5,967 nucleotides of DNA from Methanoregula sp. (GCF_002835825.1 NZ_PIZH01000115.1:1-5967), one strand, 5' to 3'. Shown: positions 1-5,967, numbered from the stretch's first letter. Numbers and translations: made by a program. The notes: generated from the sequence alone by a model not told the origin.

Positions 1-74
1 GCCCAATAGTATCCCATCTGCTCTGCAAGATCTTTTCCTTCGCCTCTCAGGTCCGGTGCCCGGCGTCCTTTCAC
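1..74 (-). CDS. Start of an unidentified protein, running off the left edge
   Basis: Only the first 24 codons are inside the window, so no family can be named. The peptide opens MKGRRAPDLRGEG and continues KDLAEQMGYYW, with no signal peptide or membrane segment. The GTG start at 74-72 is chosen because a purine-rich GGAGA (88-84) lies nine bases upstream and a TATA-like element (115-126) sits about 45 bases upstream, the same layout as the receiver-kinase gene in this window. It lies about 150 bases downstream of the stop of the large kinase on the same strand, after a T-rich stretch, so it probably has its own transcript. Two plus-strand frames are also open across this stretch, so the 3' end of a convergent gene is an alternative. 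Confidence 0.4.
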   Translation of the reverse strand, partial: MKGRRAPDLRGEGKDLAEQMGYYW

Positions 75-114
75 GGTATCCAGTCTCCGTTCATTGCACA
101 AGAAAAATTTTTCA

Positions 115-126
115 GAAATATATTTC
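115..126 (-). promoter_or_regulatory. TATA-like palindrome before the left-edge gene
   Basis: The 12-base GAAATATATTTC is a perfect palindrome in an AT-rich patch and resembles an archaeal TATA box. On the minus strand a start site about 25 bases downstream would fall near 93, just before the GGAGA at 88-84 and the GTG at 74. Because it is symmetric it could also work on the plus strand, but no convincing plus-strand gene follows. It could instead be part of the terminator region of the large kinase gene. Confidence 0.4.
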
Positions 127-197
127 ACTAAATGAATGAACCGGAGGCTGATACCTTTTCCGGTCCGGTTGTCCTGGTTGTATTGGCTGATCCCATG

Positions 198-203
198 AAA
201 AAA
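198..203 (-). terminator. Oligo-T tract after the large kinase gene
   Basis: On the minus strand a run of six T follows GTCCGGC, about 23 bases after the TAA stop of the histidine kinase. Archaeal RNA polymerase commonly terminates at oligo-T runs without needing a strong hairpin, and I see no convincing stem. A second T-rich stretch at about 103-112 could act as a backup. Confidence 0.4.
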
Positions 204-226
204 GCCGGACAGGAGTCGTGCGGTAC

Positions 227-3200
227 TTATTTTCCGCCCGGAAAGATCCGCCACATCTCCTTTGGCACCGTGATCTCGAACCGGGCGCCGATGCCCACGT
301 ACCCGGTCTCGCGGATCGTCAAACCGGTGGTTGCAAGGATCTCCCGGGCAAGGAAAAGGCCAAAACCGGTATTCTTCCCGAATCCTTTCTCGAAGATCTT
401 CTCCTTCTCTTCCGGAACAATCCCGACACCATCATCCTCGATGATGATCACGAGACCGTCCGGCGCCCGTTCGCACCGTATACCGATCGTTGTCACATGT
501 TCCCCGTGACGGATTGCATTGTCAAAGAGATTGTAGAACACCCGTTCGATCATCGGGTCGGCAAATATCTCTATCTCCAGGCAGGTTTTGGAAAACGAGA
601 CCTCCGGCCTTGCGGTCTTTTCCATGATCTCCTCAAGGCGGAACCATGCGGGCGTCTTTTCGCCCAGCTCCTGGTACGCTTTGGTGAACTCGATCTGGCC
701 GGCAATCGTGTCAGCGGCTGCCTCGATCTTCTGCATGAAATCGATGACAACCGGGTCCGTGTTGCCCAGCTCAACAAGCTGGGCGTATCCCCGCAGCACG
801 GTCAGCTGGTTTGCGACATCATGGCGGGTGATGCTGTTCAAAAGGCTGAGTTTTTTGTTTGTCTCCTCGATTGCCTGCACCATGACCCTGCGTTCCGTGA
901 TGTCCCGGATGAATCCTTCGGAGCCGGAAATACTGCCATCCTCCTCACAGGCGAACTGGACGTTGAGGGAGGTCCAGAACGGGGTTCCGTCTTTTTTCCT
1001 GCCCTGGCCGGAAATATCCGTGATTGCCTTCTCTGTCTGAAGGCGTTTCAGGATGGTTTCCCGATCTTCTGGGGAGTAGTATAAAACGGCAACCGGCATG
1101 CCGATCATCTCCTCTGCCGAGGTATACCCGTACATCCGGACTGCAGATGGATTCACCATGGTAACGATCCCGTTCCGGTCGGTTCGGACATATGCATCCT
1201 GCATGCTCTCCAGGATATGGCGGAATTTCTCTTCGCTCTCCTCCCGTGCCCGCTCGGCGTTTTTCCGGTCGGAAATATTCCAGACAAAGACCAGGGACCC
1301 GTCTTTCCCCATGTACCGGAAGGGGACTGCGGTGACCTCGACATCGATCCCGGTTCCGTCCATCCTGAGGTACACCTCCTCAAGAGGTGATGCCGCGACC
1401 CGATCAGCATAGAGCCCATGGACCCGGTTTTTGATCACCTCGTGGAACCGTGGATGGATCCGGTCAAGGAATGGTGTTCCGACCAGCTGGTTGCCGGACG
1501 AAGCACCAAAAAGCCTGAGTGCCGCCGGGTTGAGGTACTGGAATTTCCACTCGGCCCCGATGTAAATCGCTTCCGGGGCACCCTCGATCACGCGCCGGAA
1601 GGTCTCCTCGCTCTCTTTCAACGCAGCTTCTGCAAACTTTCGCTCCGTGATATCGGTCATGAGGCTGAGTGTTGCCGGCTTTCCCTGCCAGGATATTCCC
1701 GTTGTCGAATTGGAAACCCACACCGGCCTGCCCCCGGTGCCGATAATCCGGAAATCATAGGTCTCCGGCACAGGCTCACCGGCAATCCGTGTCCCGTGGA
1801 TGGTCTTCAGCTGCCCGCGGTCATCGGGCCAGATATAGTCTATGAAGGGCTGGCCTTCGAGATCCTGTGTTGTTTTGCCCAGGAGATGAGCCCCCCGTTT
1901 ATTGACAAAAACGATCTTCCAGTTCTGCACAATGGCGATGGCCTCGTTGGCGTTTTCCACGAGCGAGCGGTACTTCTCCTCGCTTTCGCGAAGTGAATCT
2001 TCCGAGTTTTTCCGGTCCGTAATATCCCGGTCCGCCCCCCGGAACCCGGTGAGTGCCCCGTCACTGGCAAGGACTGGAATGCTGTTACTTTCCAGGTAAC
2101 TCCAGGAACCGCTCTTATGCCGCCACCGTAGAATCACATTCCGCCATCCCTGTTTTGAGCGTATTGATGACGCAAGCCGTTCCTGTAGTATATCCCTGTC
2201 GTCAGGATGGACCAGGTCATTGATGTCGGCGGTCAGGATCTCCTCGGGCAGATATCCTATAATCCGCTCAATTGCCGGATTCGAGAACGTATGATGTCCT
2301 GCAAGATCTATCTCCCAGATCCATTCGCTGGTAGTTTCCACAATGTTGCGGAACTTCTCCTCGCTCTCCCGGAGCGCCTCCTGGCTCCGCTTATACTCGG
2401 TGATATCCTCGTACGTGCCGAGCACCCCGATCACGTTCCCTTCCTTGTCGCGGAGCGGGACCTTGCTTGTGCGGAGCCATGCCCTGCTGCCGTCAGGCCT
2501 GGCCTGGGGCTCTTCATAGTTGATCCTTCCCTCTCCGGTCGCCATCACCCGCCGGTCGTCGGCCCGGTAGAGTTCCGCGGTTTCCCGGAAGGAATTATCG
2601 TAATCGGTCTTCCCGATAATTTCGGATGGATCGGAGAGACCGGCATCCTCCGCAAGCGATTTGTTGCAGCCAAGGAATACCGAGTTTTTGTCTTTCCAGA
2701 AAACGCGCTGGGGGATGGTATCAAGGATGGTCTGGAGCATCTGCCGGGAGTCAAAGAGAGCCTCCTCGGCCTTCTTGCGTTTGGTAATGTCCCGCATGAG
2801 GACCATGATCGAAGGGAGGCCCTGGAAATTGACCGGCTTTGCCGCGATCTCAACCGTCAGCACCTCACCGTCGAGAGCCACGACATGCTGTTCCTGCCGG
2901 GGAATTCCAACGCCATCTGCAGCCATTTTCCCGACAGCATCAAGAGTCCTTGCTTTGTGCTCGGGACTGACAAATGCGAGGATGTCTTTCCCGACGATAT
3001 CCTCCGGGCCGTTTGCTTTCACCATACGGACAGCTTCCGGATTAGCGTACACGTTCTTCCCGTCGCGGTGAACGACAATGGCAACCGGGGCAAGTTCAAT
3101 CAGCGACCGGTAGTTTTCTTCGCTCTCCCTGAGTGCGTCCTCAGCCTTCTTCTGGAGGGATATGTCCCGGAACGTCACGTACGTTGCCGGCCTTCCCTGC

Positions 3201-4051
3201 CACATGCACGGGGTTGTCGCAACATCGACCTGCATAATGCTGCCATCAGCCCGCAGGAATCGTTCGTGAATGAGTTCCAGGGATTTTTCCGGAGAAACGC
3301 GGATCCGTTCTGCAATCAGCGCACGGTCATCAGGATGGATAATCTCAATAGCCGGTTTTCCGATGAGACCCGCTGGGTCGGACATCCCCATCATCCTGAC
3401 CCCGGTCTGGTTGACAAAGATGAGCTTCCCGTCCTGGTGGATAGCGATCCCGTCGAACGATGAGTCAACGAGGGTCCGGTACCGTTCCTCGCTCTCGACA
3501 AGAGTCTGCTCGGTGCGTTTCCGCCCGGTAATGTCCCGGACAAACGCGAAACTGTACTCGCGGTCGCCCTTGTTCACATAGACCGCAACGATCTCGACAT
3601 CGATCAGGGTACCGTCCTTTCTCTGGTGCCGGGTCTGGATGAACTGGGTTTTTTTCTCCCGAAGCTGCGCGACCGATGCCCCCCATACCTCCTTGGGGAA
3701 GTCCGGGTCCAGCTCAAAGAGTTTCATGGAGCAGAGTTCTTCGCGCGAGTAGCCGGTAGTCCGGCAGGCCGCGTCGTTGACATACAGGATCGAACCTTCG
3801 AAATTTATCCAGAAGACTTCATCTGATGACCGGTCGACAGAGATCTTCAGGAGCTCCAGTTCCTCCTCTGTCCTTTTGCGGTCGGAGATGTCGCGGATCG
3901 ATGCAAGGACCGACTGCGCTCCATCAAGCTCGAACCGTGAGAGCAGGACATCTGAAGAAAAGAGACGCCCATCCCTGTTTTTATGGACCCACTCGAAGTG
4001 GTCGCTTCCCTCCTGCAGGGCTTTCTGCAGGTGTACCCCCCCGGAATACAC
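227..4051 (-). CDS. Multi-PAS sensor histidine kinase (C-terminal part of a receiver-PAS-kinase)
   Basis: This is a cytoplasmic sensor kinase of 1,274 residues if started at GTG 4051; I see no membrane segment. It opens inside a PAS domain: residues 1-58 are only the second half of a PAS fold ending RDISDRK. Eight complete PAS domains follow at about 66-178, 187-300, 310-425, 436-554, 563-681, 690-804, 814-930 and 939-1055, most starting SEE(K/R/N/T)(F/Y)R and ending D-I-T/S-x-R/K. The phosphotransfer helix carries SITRHDVANQL with the likely phosphorylated histidine at 1077. The ATPase domain (about 1165-1264) has the N box YNLFDNAIRHG (asparagines 1174 and 1178), the G1 box DDGVGI (1206-1211) and GFGKNTGFGLFLAREIL (1223-1239), so catalysis looks intact. 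The same frame continues upstream through six sense codons to a TAG at 4072-4070 and then the receiver gene, so this is almost certainly the 3' part of one ancestral gene. The GTG start is an open-frame choice; an AGGA four bases upstream (4059-4056) is a weak ribosome site. The next in-frame ATG is at 3727. The stop is TAA at 229-227. The ligands of the PAS domains are unknown. Confidence 0.85.
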   Translation of the reverse strand: MYSGGVHLQKALQEGSDHFEWVHKNRDGRLFSSDVLLSRFELDGAQSVLASIRDISDRKRTEEELELLKISVDRSSDEVFWINFEGSILYVNDAACRTTGYSREELCSMKLFELDPDFPKEVWGASVAQLREKKTQFIQTRHQRKDGTLIDVEIVAVYVNKGDREYSFAFVRDITGRKRTEQTLVESEERYRTLVDSSFDGIAIHQDGKLIFVNQTGVRMMGMSDPAGLIGKPAIEIIHPDDRALIAERIRVSPEKSLELIHERFLRADGSIMQVDVATTPCMWQGRPATYVTFRDISLQKKAEDALRESEENYRSLIELAPVAIVVHRDGKNVYANPEAVRMVKANGPEDIVGKDILAFVSPEHKARTLDAVGKMAADGVGIPRQEQHVVALDGEVLTVEIAAKPVNFQGLPSIMVLMRDITKRKKAEEALFDSRQMLQTILDTIPQRVFWKDKNSVFLGCNKSLAEDAGLSDPSEIIGKTDYDNSFRETAELYRADDRRVMATGEGRINYEEPQARPDGSRAWLRTSKVPLRDKEGNVIGVLGTYEDITEYKRSQEALRESEEKFRNIVETTSEWIWEIDLAGHHTFSNPAIERIIGYLPEEILTADINDLVHPDDRDILQERLASSIRSKQGWRNVILRWRHKSGSWSYLESNSIPVLASDGALTGFRGADRDITDRKNSEDSLRESEEKYRSLVENANEAIAIVQNWKIVFVNKRGAHLLGKTTQDLEGQPFIDYIWPDDRGQLKTIHGTRIAGEPVPETYDFRIIGTGGRPVWVSNSTTGISWQGKPATLSLMTDITERKFAEAALKESEETFRRVIEGAPEAIYIGAEWKFQYLNPAALRLFGASSGNQLVGTPFLDRIHPRFHEVIKNRVHGLYADRVAASPLEEVYLRMDGTGIDVEVTAVPFRYMGKDGSLVFVWNISDRKNAERAREESEEKFRHILESMQDAYVRTDRNGIVTMVNPSAVRMYGYTSAEEMIGMPVAVLYYSPEDRETILKRLQTEKAITDISGQGRKKDGTPFWTSLNVQFACEEDGSISGSEGFIRDITERRVMVQAIEETNKKLSLLNSITRHDVANQLTVLRGYAQLVELGNTDPVVIDFMQKIEAAADTIAGQIEFTKAYQELGEKTPAWFRLEEIMEKTARPEVSFSKTCLEIEIFADPMIERVFYNLFDNAIRHGEHVTTIGIRCERAPDGLVIIIEDDGVGIVPEEKEKIFEKGFGKNTGFGLFLAREILATTGLTIRETGYVGIGARFEITVPKEMWRIFPGGK

Positions 4052-4059
4052 CGAGTCCT
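4049..4059 (-). promoter_or_regulatory. Possible restart site after the in-frame stop
   Basis: Eighteen bases after the TAG, the minus strand has AGGA (4059-4056), four bases, then GTG (4051-4049) in the frame of the kinase part. This could allow ribosomes terminating at the TAG to restart and make the kinase. The match to a ribosome-binding site is short and the spacing tight, and the GTG is an ordinary valine codon in the ancestral frame, so it may be fortuitous. Confidence 0.25.
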
Positions 4060-4069
4060 GTCCATCGGG

Positions 4070-4072
4070 CTA
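4070..4072 (-). other. In-frame TAG codon splitting a PAS domain
   Basis: The receiver part ends KDIFPPV then TAG, and the same frame continues at once with PDGQDSV into the rest of a PAS domain. The distance from the receiver start (5242) to the kinase GTG (4051) is a multiple of three, so no frameshift is needed. Comparable PAS domains usually read S-P-x-x-Q-P-D-G here, so the TAG sits where glutamine CAG is expected; the plus strand has A at 4072 where G would restore CAG. Possible readings are a nonsense mutation, a base-call error, amber read-through or suppression, or pyrrolysine. The one complete stop elsewhere on a recognised gene is TAA and the right-edge kinase ends in TGA, so TAG use as a normal stop cannot be judged here. 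Confidence 0.9.
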
Positions 4073-5242
4073 GACCGGAGGGAAGATGTCTTTTGGCACA
4101 AGCGAGAGGAACTCTTCTTTGGACGCGTACCCGAAGAGTTCGAGTGCCCGCTGGTTGCAGTCCGTGAACCTTCGTTCGGTATAGATGATCAGCGCCTCAT
4201 GGATTTTCTCGAACAGGGTCCGGAATTTTTCCTCACTTTCGCGGATCCGTTTCTCGCTAAGGGCCAGCTCTTCGTACTGCCCCCTCAGTTCCTCCTCAGA
4301 TGCCGTGAGCTGCTCGTACGACAACCTGAGTTCCTGGTTCTTCCGGTTGATCTCCTCTTCAGCCCTGATACGATCGGTGATATCGCGCCCATGGAAGAGG
4401 AGCCCCCGGATCCCCCTCACGTCCGGCAGGTACGTGATGGTTCCCTCGATAAAGACCGTTCCCCCCTGCACATCCCGTACCCGGAATGGCGGCACCGGCA
4501 CCGGCTCAACAGGCTTTCCCAAAGCAGTCCTCCCGCTCGCAAGGAGAATCTCCTCGTCCTCGCCTATGATCCCAAAAAAGGAACTTACCCCGGTATAGTT
4601 CTTCCCCAGCAGGGTATTCGCATTTTGCCCGGTGATCCGCTGGATTGACGGGCTGATGTACTGGTAATTCCCGTTGATATCTGAGATCGTTGTAAGGTCC
4701 GGGACGTTTTCCGTGAATGCCCGGAATTTCTCTTCCGAGATTTTGAGAGCCTCCTGCTTGACGGTCAGTTCGTCCAGCTGCTGGCGAAGCTCCTCTTCGT
4801 TTGCTGCGATCTGCTCGTAGGAAGCATTGAGTTCGTCGCTCTTCTTTTGCAGTTCCCGCTCAGCACGTTTCCGCCGGACGGCATACCGGACCTTGTTCGC
4901 GAGTTCGGCAAACTGCGCTTTGGGGTCGCCGCCTTTCTGGATGTAAAAGTCTGCCCCGTTGTTGAGAGCTTCGATAACGACTTCTTCGCGCCCCCTGCCG
5001 GTGAAGAGGATGAACGGGAGATCAAATGACCGTTTCCGGATCTCTTTTAAAAAGGCAATCCCGTCCATGCCCGGCATCTGGTAATCAGAGAGGATGGCAT
5101 CGAACGAAAGGATCTCCGGGTTGGCCAGTATCTCTTCTGCAGAGGTCGAGGTCCGTACCCGGAACTCTGCTGTCTGTTCCAGAAAGATCTGCGCAAGTTC
5201 CAGAAGATCCGGCTCATCGTCGACGTAGAGGATTGAGATCAT
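4070..5242 (-). CDS. Response-regulator receiver with PAS domains (N-terminal part of the split kinase)
   Basis: This 390-residue product begins with a CheY-like receiver (about 2-120). The acidic pocket is D8-D9, the phosphate-accepting aspartate is D53 in LSDYQMPGMDG, the switch threonine is T81 and the conserved lysine is K103, so it should be phosphorylatable. A charged coiled coil (about 120-168), a PAS domain (about 169-293, ending GRDITDR), a second coiled coil (about 295-334) and the first half of another PAS domain (336-390) follow, then TAG. It has no kinase domain of its own. The ATG at 5242 is preferred over the in-frame GTG at 5254 because that GTG is part of GGTG (5255-5252), which fits an archaeal ribosome-binding site nine bases before the ATG, and because MISILYVDDEP is where receivers of this kind begin. 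Upstream is a TATA box near 5290. In an intact gene the receiver would gate the downstream PAS-kinase. The truncated form could still bind partners through its coiled coils, but that is speculation. Confidence 0.85.
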   Translation of the reverse strand: MISILYVDDEPDLLELAQIFLEQTAEFRVRTSTSAEEILANPEILSFDAILSDYQMPGMDGIAFLKEIRKRSFDLPFILFTGRGREEVVIEALNNGADFYIQKGGDPKAQFAELANKVRYAVRRKRAERELQKKSDELNASYEQIAANEEELRQQLDELTVKQEALKISEEKFRAFTENVPDLTTISDINGNYQYISPSIQRITGQNANTLLGKNYTGVSSFFGIIGEDEEILLASGRTALGKPVEPVPVPPFRVRDVQGGTVFIEGTITYLPDVRGIRGLLFHGRDITDRIRAEEEINRKNQELRLSYEQLTASEEELRGQYEELALSEKRIRESEEKFRTLFEKIHEALIIYTERRFTDCNQRALELFGYASKEEFLSLVPKDIFPPV

Positions 5243-5251
5243 GTGAGCAGG

Positions 5252-5255
5252 CACC
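5252..5255 (-). promoter_or_regulatory. Ribosome-binding site that fixes the receiver start
   Basis: GGTG nine bases before ATG 5242 matches the core complementary to the usual archaeal 16S rRNA 3' end (CACCUCC). The alternative in-frame GTG start at 5254-5252 lies inside this motif and has no comparable site upstream of it (the preceding minus-strand bases are GATTACCAACAGACC). Confidence 0.5.
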
Positions 5256-5278
5256 GGTCTGTTGGTAATCTAGAGAAG

Positions 5279-5297
5279 AATATTATAATATAAATAA
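5279..5297 (-). promoter_or_regulatory. AT-rich promoter of the receiver-kinase gene
   Basis: The minus strand reads TTATTTATATTATAATATT in otherwise GC-rich DNA, with a TATA-box match TTTATATT at 5294-5287. A start site about 25 bases downstream would lie near 5265, giving a leader of about 20 bases before ATG 5242. The core ATATTATAATAT (5280-5291) is a 12-base palindrome, and the plus strand offers TATAAATA at 5289-5296, so the same island could also fire toward the small plus-strand gene at 5393. No operator repeat flanking it is evident. Confidence 0.6.
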
Positions 5298-5392
5298 GGT
5301 CGCGTCCGCACGACATATTTGAACGGCGCAGGAACTTCTCCCGCTGGAAGGAATGCCCGGGGAACGAACTATGACATCCGGCATCCCCTGCT

Positions 5393-5620
5393 ATGAAGAA
5401 GTGGCCGGTATGCGGGACGAGGGTACCCTGCAGCGATGATTACTGTTATTCCCGCGAGTGGATGTTCGAGGACCAGGAACCTTGGGGAACAGCCCTCCCT
5501 TGCATCGACATCTCGAAGGAGGAGTGGAGAACACCATGGGTGGCATCAATGCTGTCAGCAGCCGGAATGTACTGTGGTATCCTTAATGATATCGGGACGC
5601 CGGTCTCCTCCCCCGCGTAA
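5393..5620 (+). CDS. Small hypothetical protein with a degenerate zinc-ribbon start
   Basis: This is a 75-residue plus-strand frame in the spacer between the two kinase genes. The N-terminus, WPVCG (4-8) and DYCYSREW (16-23), lines up with the common zinc-ribbon pattern CPxCG-x9-CxxCGW. Cysteines 7 and 18 are in place, but tryptophan 4 (TGG) and arginine 21 (CGC) occupy the other two cysteine positions, each one base from a cysteine codon. The rest (EDQEPWGTALPCIDISKEE, then a mildly hydrophobic SMLSAAGMYCGIL) is not recognised, and no clear membrane helix is seen. No good ribosome site precedes the ATG; the nearest AT-rich promoter-like DNA is at 5280-5297. It is either a small protein that no longer binds zinc in the usual way or a decaying gene. 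Chance openness of a GC-rich spacer is the main alternative. Confidence 0.4.
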   Translation: MKKWPVCGTRVPCSDDYCYSREWMFEDQEPWGTALPCIDISKEEWRTPWVASMLSAAGMYCGILNDIGTPVSSPA

Positions 5621-5641
5621 GCGCCCGAGCCGGTCTTGCAT

Positions 5642-5967
5642 TCATCCCGCATCCGTTCCCTGGACCCGGGTCCGGTATGCCCCTCCCGGCACAGTGATCT
5701 CGAACAGTGCGCCCTTCCCCGGCTCGCCGGTCTCCCGGATCAGGATATTTGTTAAGGAGAGGATCTCCCGTGCAAGGAACATCCCAAGGCCGGTGTTTTT
5801 TCCAAAGCCGCGCCGGAAAATATGCTCCTTGTCCTCCGCGTTGATACCCGCCCCGTTGTCTTCCCAGATGATCACGAGGTCATCTCCTGACGGGCGGGTG
5901 GTGACATGGATTTCCGTGACATGCTCCCCGTGGCGGATGGAATTGTCGATTAAGTTGAAGAAGACCT
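5642..5967 (-). CDS. Sensor histidine kinase, C-terminal ATPase part (cut by the right edge)
   Basis: The last 108 codons of a histidine kinase are inside the window; the gene continues beyond 5967, so its sensor and phosphotransfer domains are not visible. It opens with the N box FFNLIDNSIRHGEH, then the G1 box EDNGAGI, an F-box-like HIFRRGFG and the lid GKNTGLGMFLAREIL, and ends ALFEITVPGG plus a short tail and TGA (5644-5642). All ATP-binding residues expected in this segment are present. It closely resembles the end of the large kinase (DNAIRHGEHVT, GFGKNTGFGLFLAREIL, IRETG, ARFEITVP), so the two look paralogous. It lies upstream of the receiver-kinase on the same strand, with about 400 bases and a separate promoter between them, so co-transcription is unlikely. 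No oligo-T terminator is evident after its stop. Confidence 0.9.
   Translation of the reverse strand, partial: VFFNLIDNSIRHGEHVTEIHVTTRPSGDDLVIIWEDNGAGINAEDKEHIFRRGFGKNTGLGMFLAREILSLTNILIRETGEPGKGALFEITVPGGAYRTRVQGTDAG

Larger units (their letters stand above)
887..4738 (-). repeat. Tandem array of ten PAS domain coding units
   Basis: Ten diverged PAS units lie head to tail across the split gene. The conserved SEE(K/N/R/T)(F/Y)R entry motif begins at 4738, 4237, 3493, 3124, 2365, 1984, 1612 and 1237; two further units, entering near 3856 and 2755, lack it. From about 3493 onward the spacing is 369-390 bases per unit; the 4738 to 4237 step is longer because of an added coiled-coil linker. On the plus strand the entry motif shows as recurring blocks like CGGAACTTCTCCTCGCTCTC. 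The units are old, diverged duplicates rather than recent DNA copies. Confidence 0.8.

Noticed and set aside
71..94. A seven-codon minus-strand frame (MNGDWIP) whose stop overlaps the GTG of the left-edge gene
   Set aside because: The ATG would sit at or before the predicted transcription start and has no ribosome site, so a regulatory leader peptide cannot be supported.
218..1084. A 288-codon open frame on the plus strand, antisense to the kinase domain
   Set aside because: It covers the complement of the phosphotransfer and ATPase motifs, which are unmistakable on the minus strand, and its product resembles nothing.
2207..3463. A 418-codon open frame on the plus strand, antisense to the PAS array
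   Set aside because: It mirrors the strong minus-strand PAS coding. Its protein is a compositional shadow (rich in P, R, H, L) with no recognisable domain, and long antisense frames are common in GC-rich genes.
4030..4110. A frameshift as the cause of the split between receiver and kinase
   Set aside because: The distance between the two parts is a multiple of three, and the frame reads straight through the TAG into PAS sequence, so a base substitution is the simpler explanation. The nearby run of seven G on the minus strand (4042-4036) does not disturb the frame.
3983..4648. A plus-strand open frame crossing the in-frame TAG region
   Set aside because: It is a shadow of both halves of the split gene, so it does not explain the interruption and has no domain of its own.
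5536..5586. A 16-codon plus-strand frame (MGGINAVSSRNVLWYP) preceded by a strong GAAGGAGGAG
   Set aside because: The purine run also encodes lysine-glutamate-glutamate in the 75-residue frame, the spacing to the ATG is long (11 bases) and the peptide has no recognisable role.
5446..5652. A 68-codon minus-strand frame overlapping the stop of the right-edge kinase
   Set aside because: It has no motif, starts inside the end of the kinase gene without a clear ribosome site and lies opposite the zinc-ribbon-like frame, which has a better pattern.
1..5967. CRISPR arrays, tRNA or rRNA genes, insertion sequences and attachment sites
   Set aside because: No regularly spaced short identical repeats, no cloverleaf-like sequence and no transposase or terminal inverted repeats were seen. 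The only periodic signal is the protein-coding PAS array.

Overview
The window suggests a methanogenic archaeon of the Methanomicrobiales type (Methanoregula, Methanosphaerula or a relative). This is an inference from three things. The sensor kinase family has an 'SITRHDVANQL' histidine box and a 'GFGKNTG' ATP lid, a form I associate with these methanogens. A receiver is fused to long PAS arrays joined by 'SYEQ..A.EEELR' linkers. TATA-box promoters lie about 45 bases before the start codons, and the coding DNA is GC-rich.

Nearly all of the window is minus-strand signal transduction. Read 5'->3' on the minus strand, the right edge holds the last 108 codons of one histidine kinase (stop at 5642). 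A ~400-base spacer follows, with an AT-rich promoter and one plausible plus-strand gene for a small, decayed zinc-ribbon protein. Next comes one very large reading frame (5242 down to 227) that would encode receiver, ten PAS domains, histidine phosphotransfer domain and ATPase, about 1,671 residues and cytoplasmic. At the left edge a TATA-like palindrome, a ribosome-binding site and a GTG open a further minus-strand gene that runs out of the window.

The main surprise is that the large frame is cut by a single in-frame TAG at 4070-4072. There is no frameshift: codons on both sides are in the same frame, and the TAG falls inside the second PAS domain, where relatives commonly have glutamine (CAG). 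One base change would explain it. The gene is therefore either a fresh nonsense allele, a sequencing error, a read-through or amber-suppressed gene, or a gene now working as two products: a receiver-PAS protein and a nine-PAS kinase restarted at a GTG 18 bases downstream.

In the intact design, an upstream kinase would phosphorylate the receiver, the PAS domains would sense small ligands or redox state, and the C-terminal kinase would pass phosphate to a partner not seen here. The neighbouring kinase at the right edge has a closely related ATPase domain, so the two are probably paralogues.
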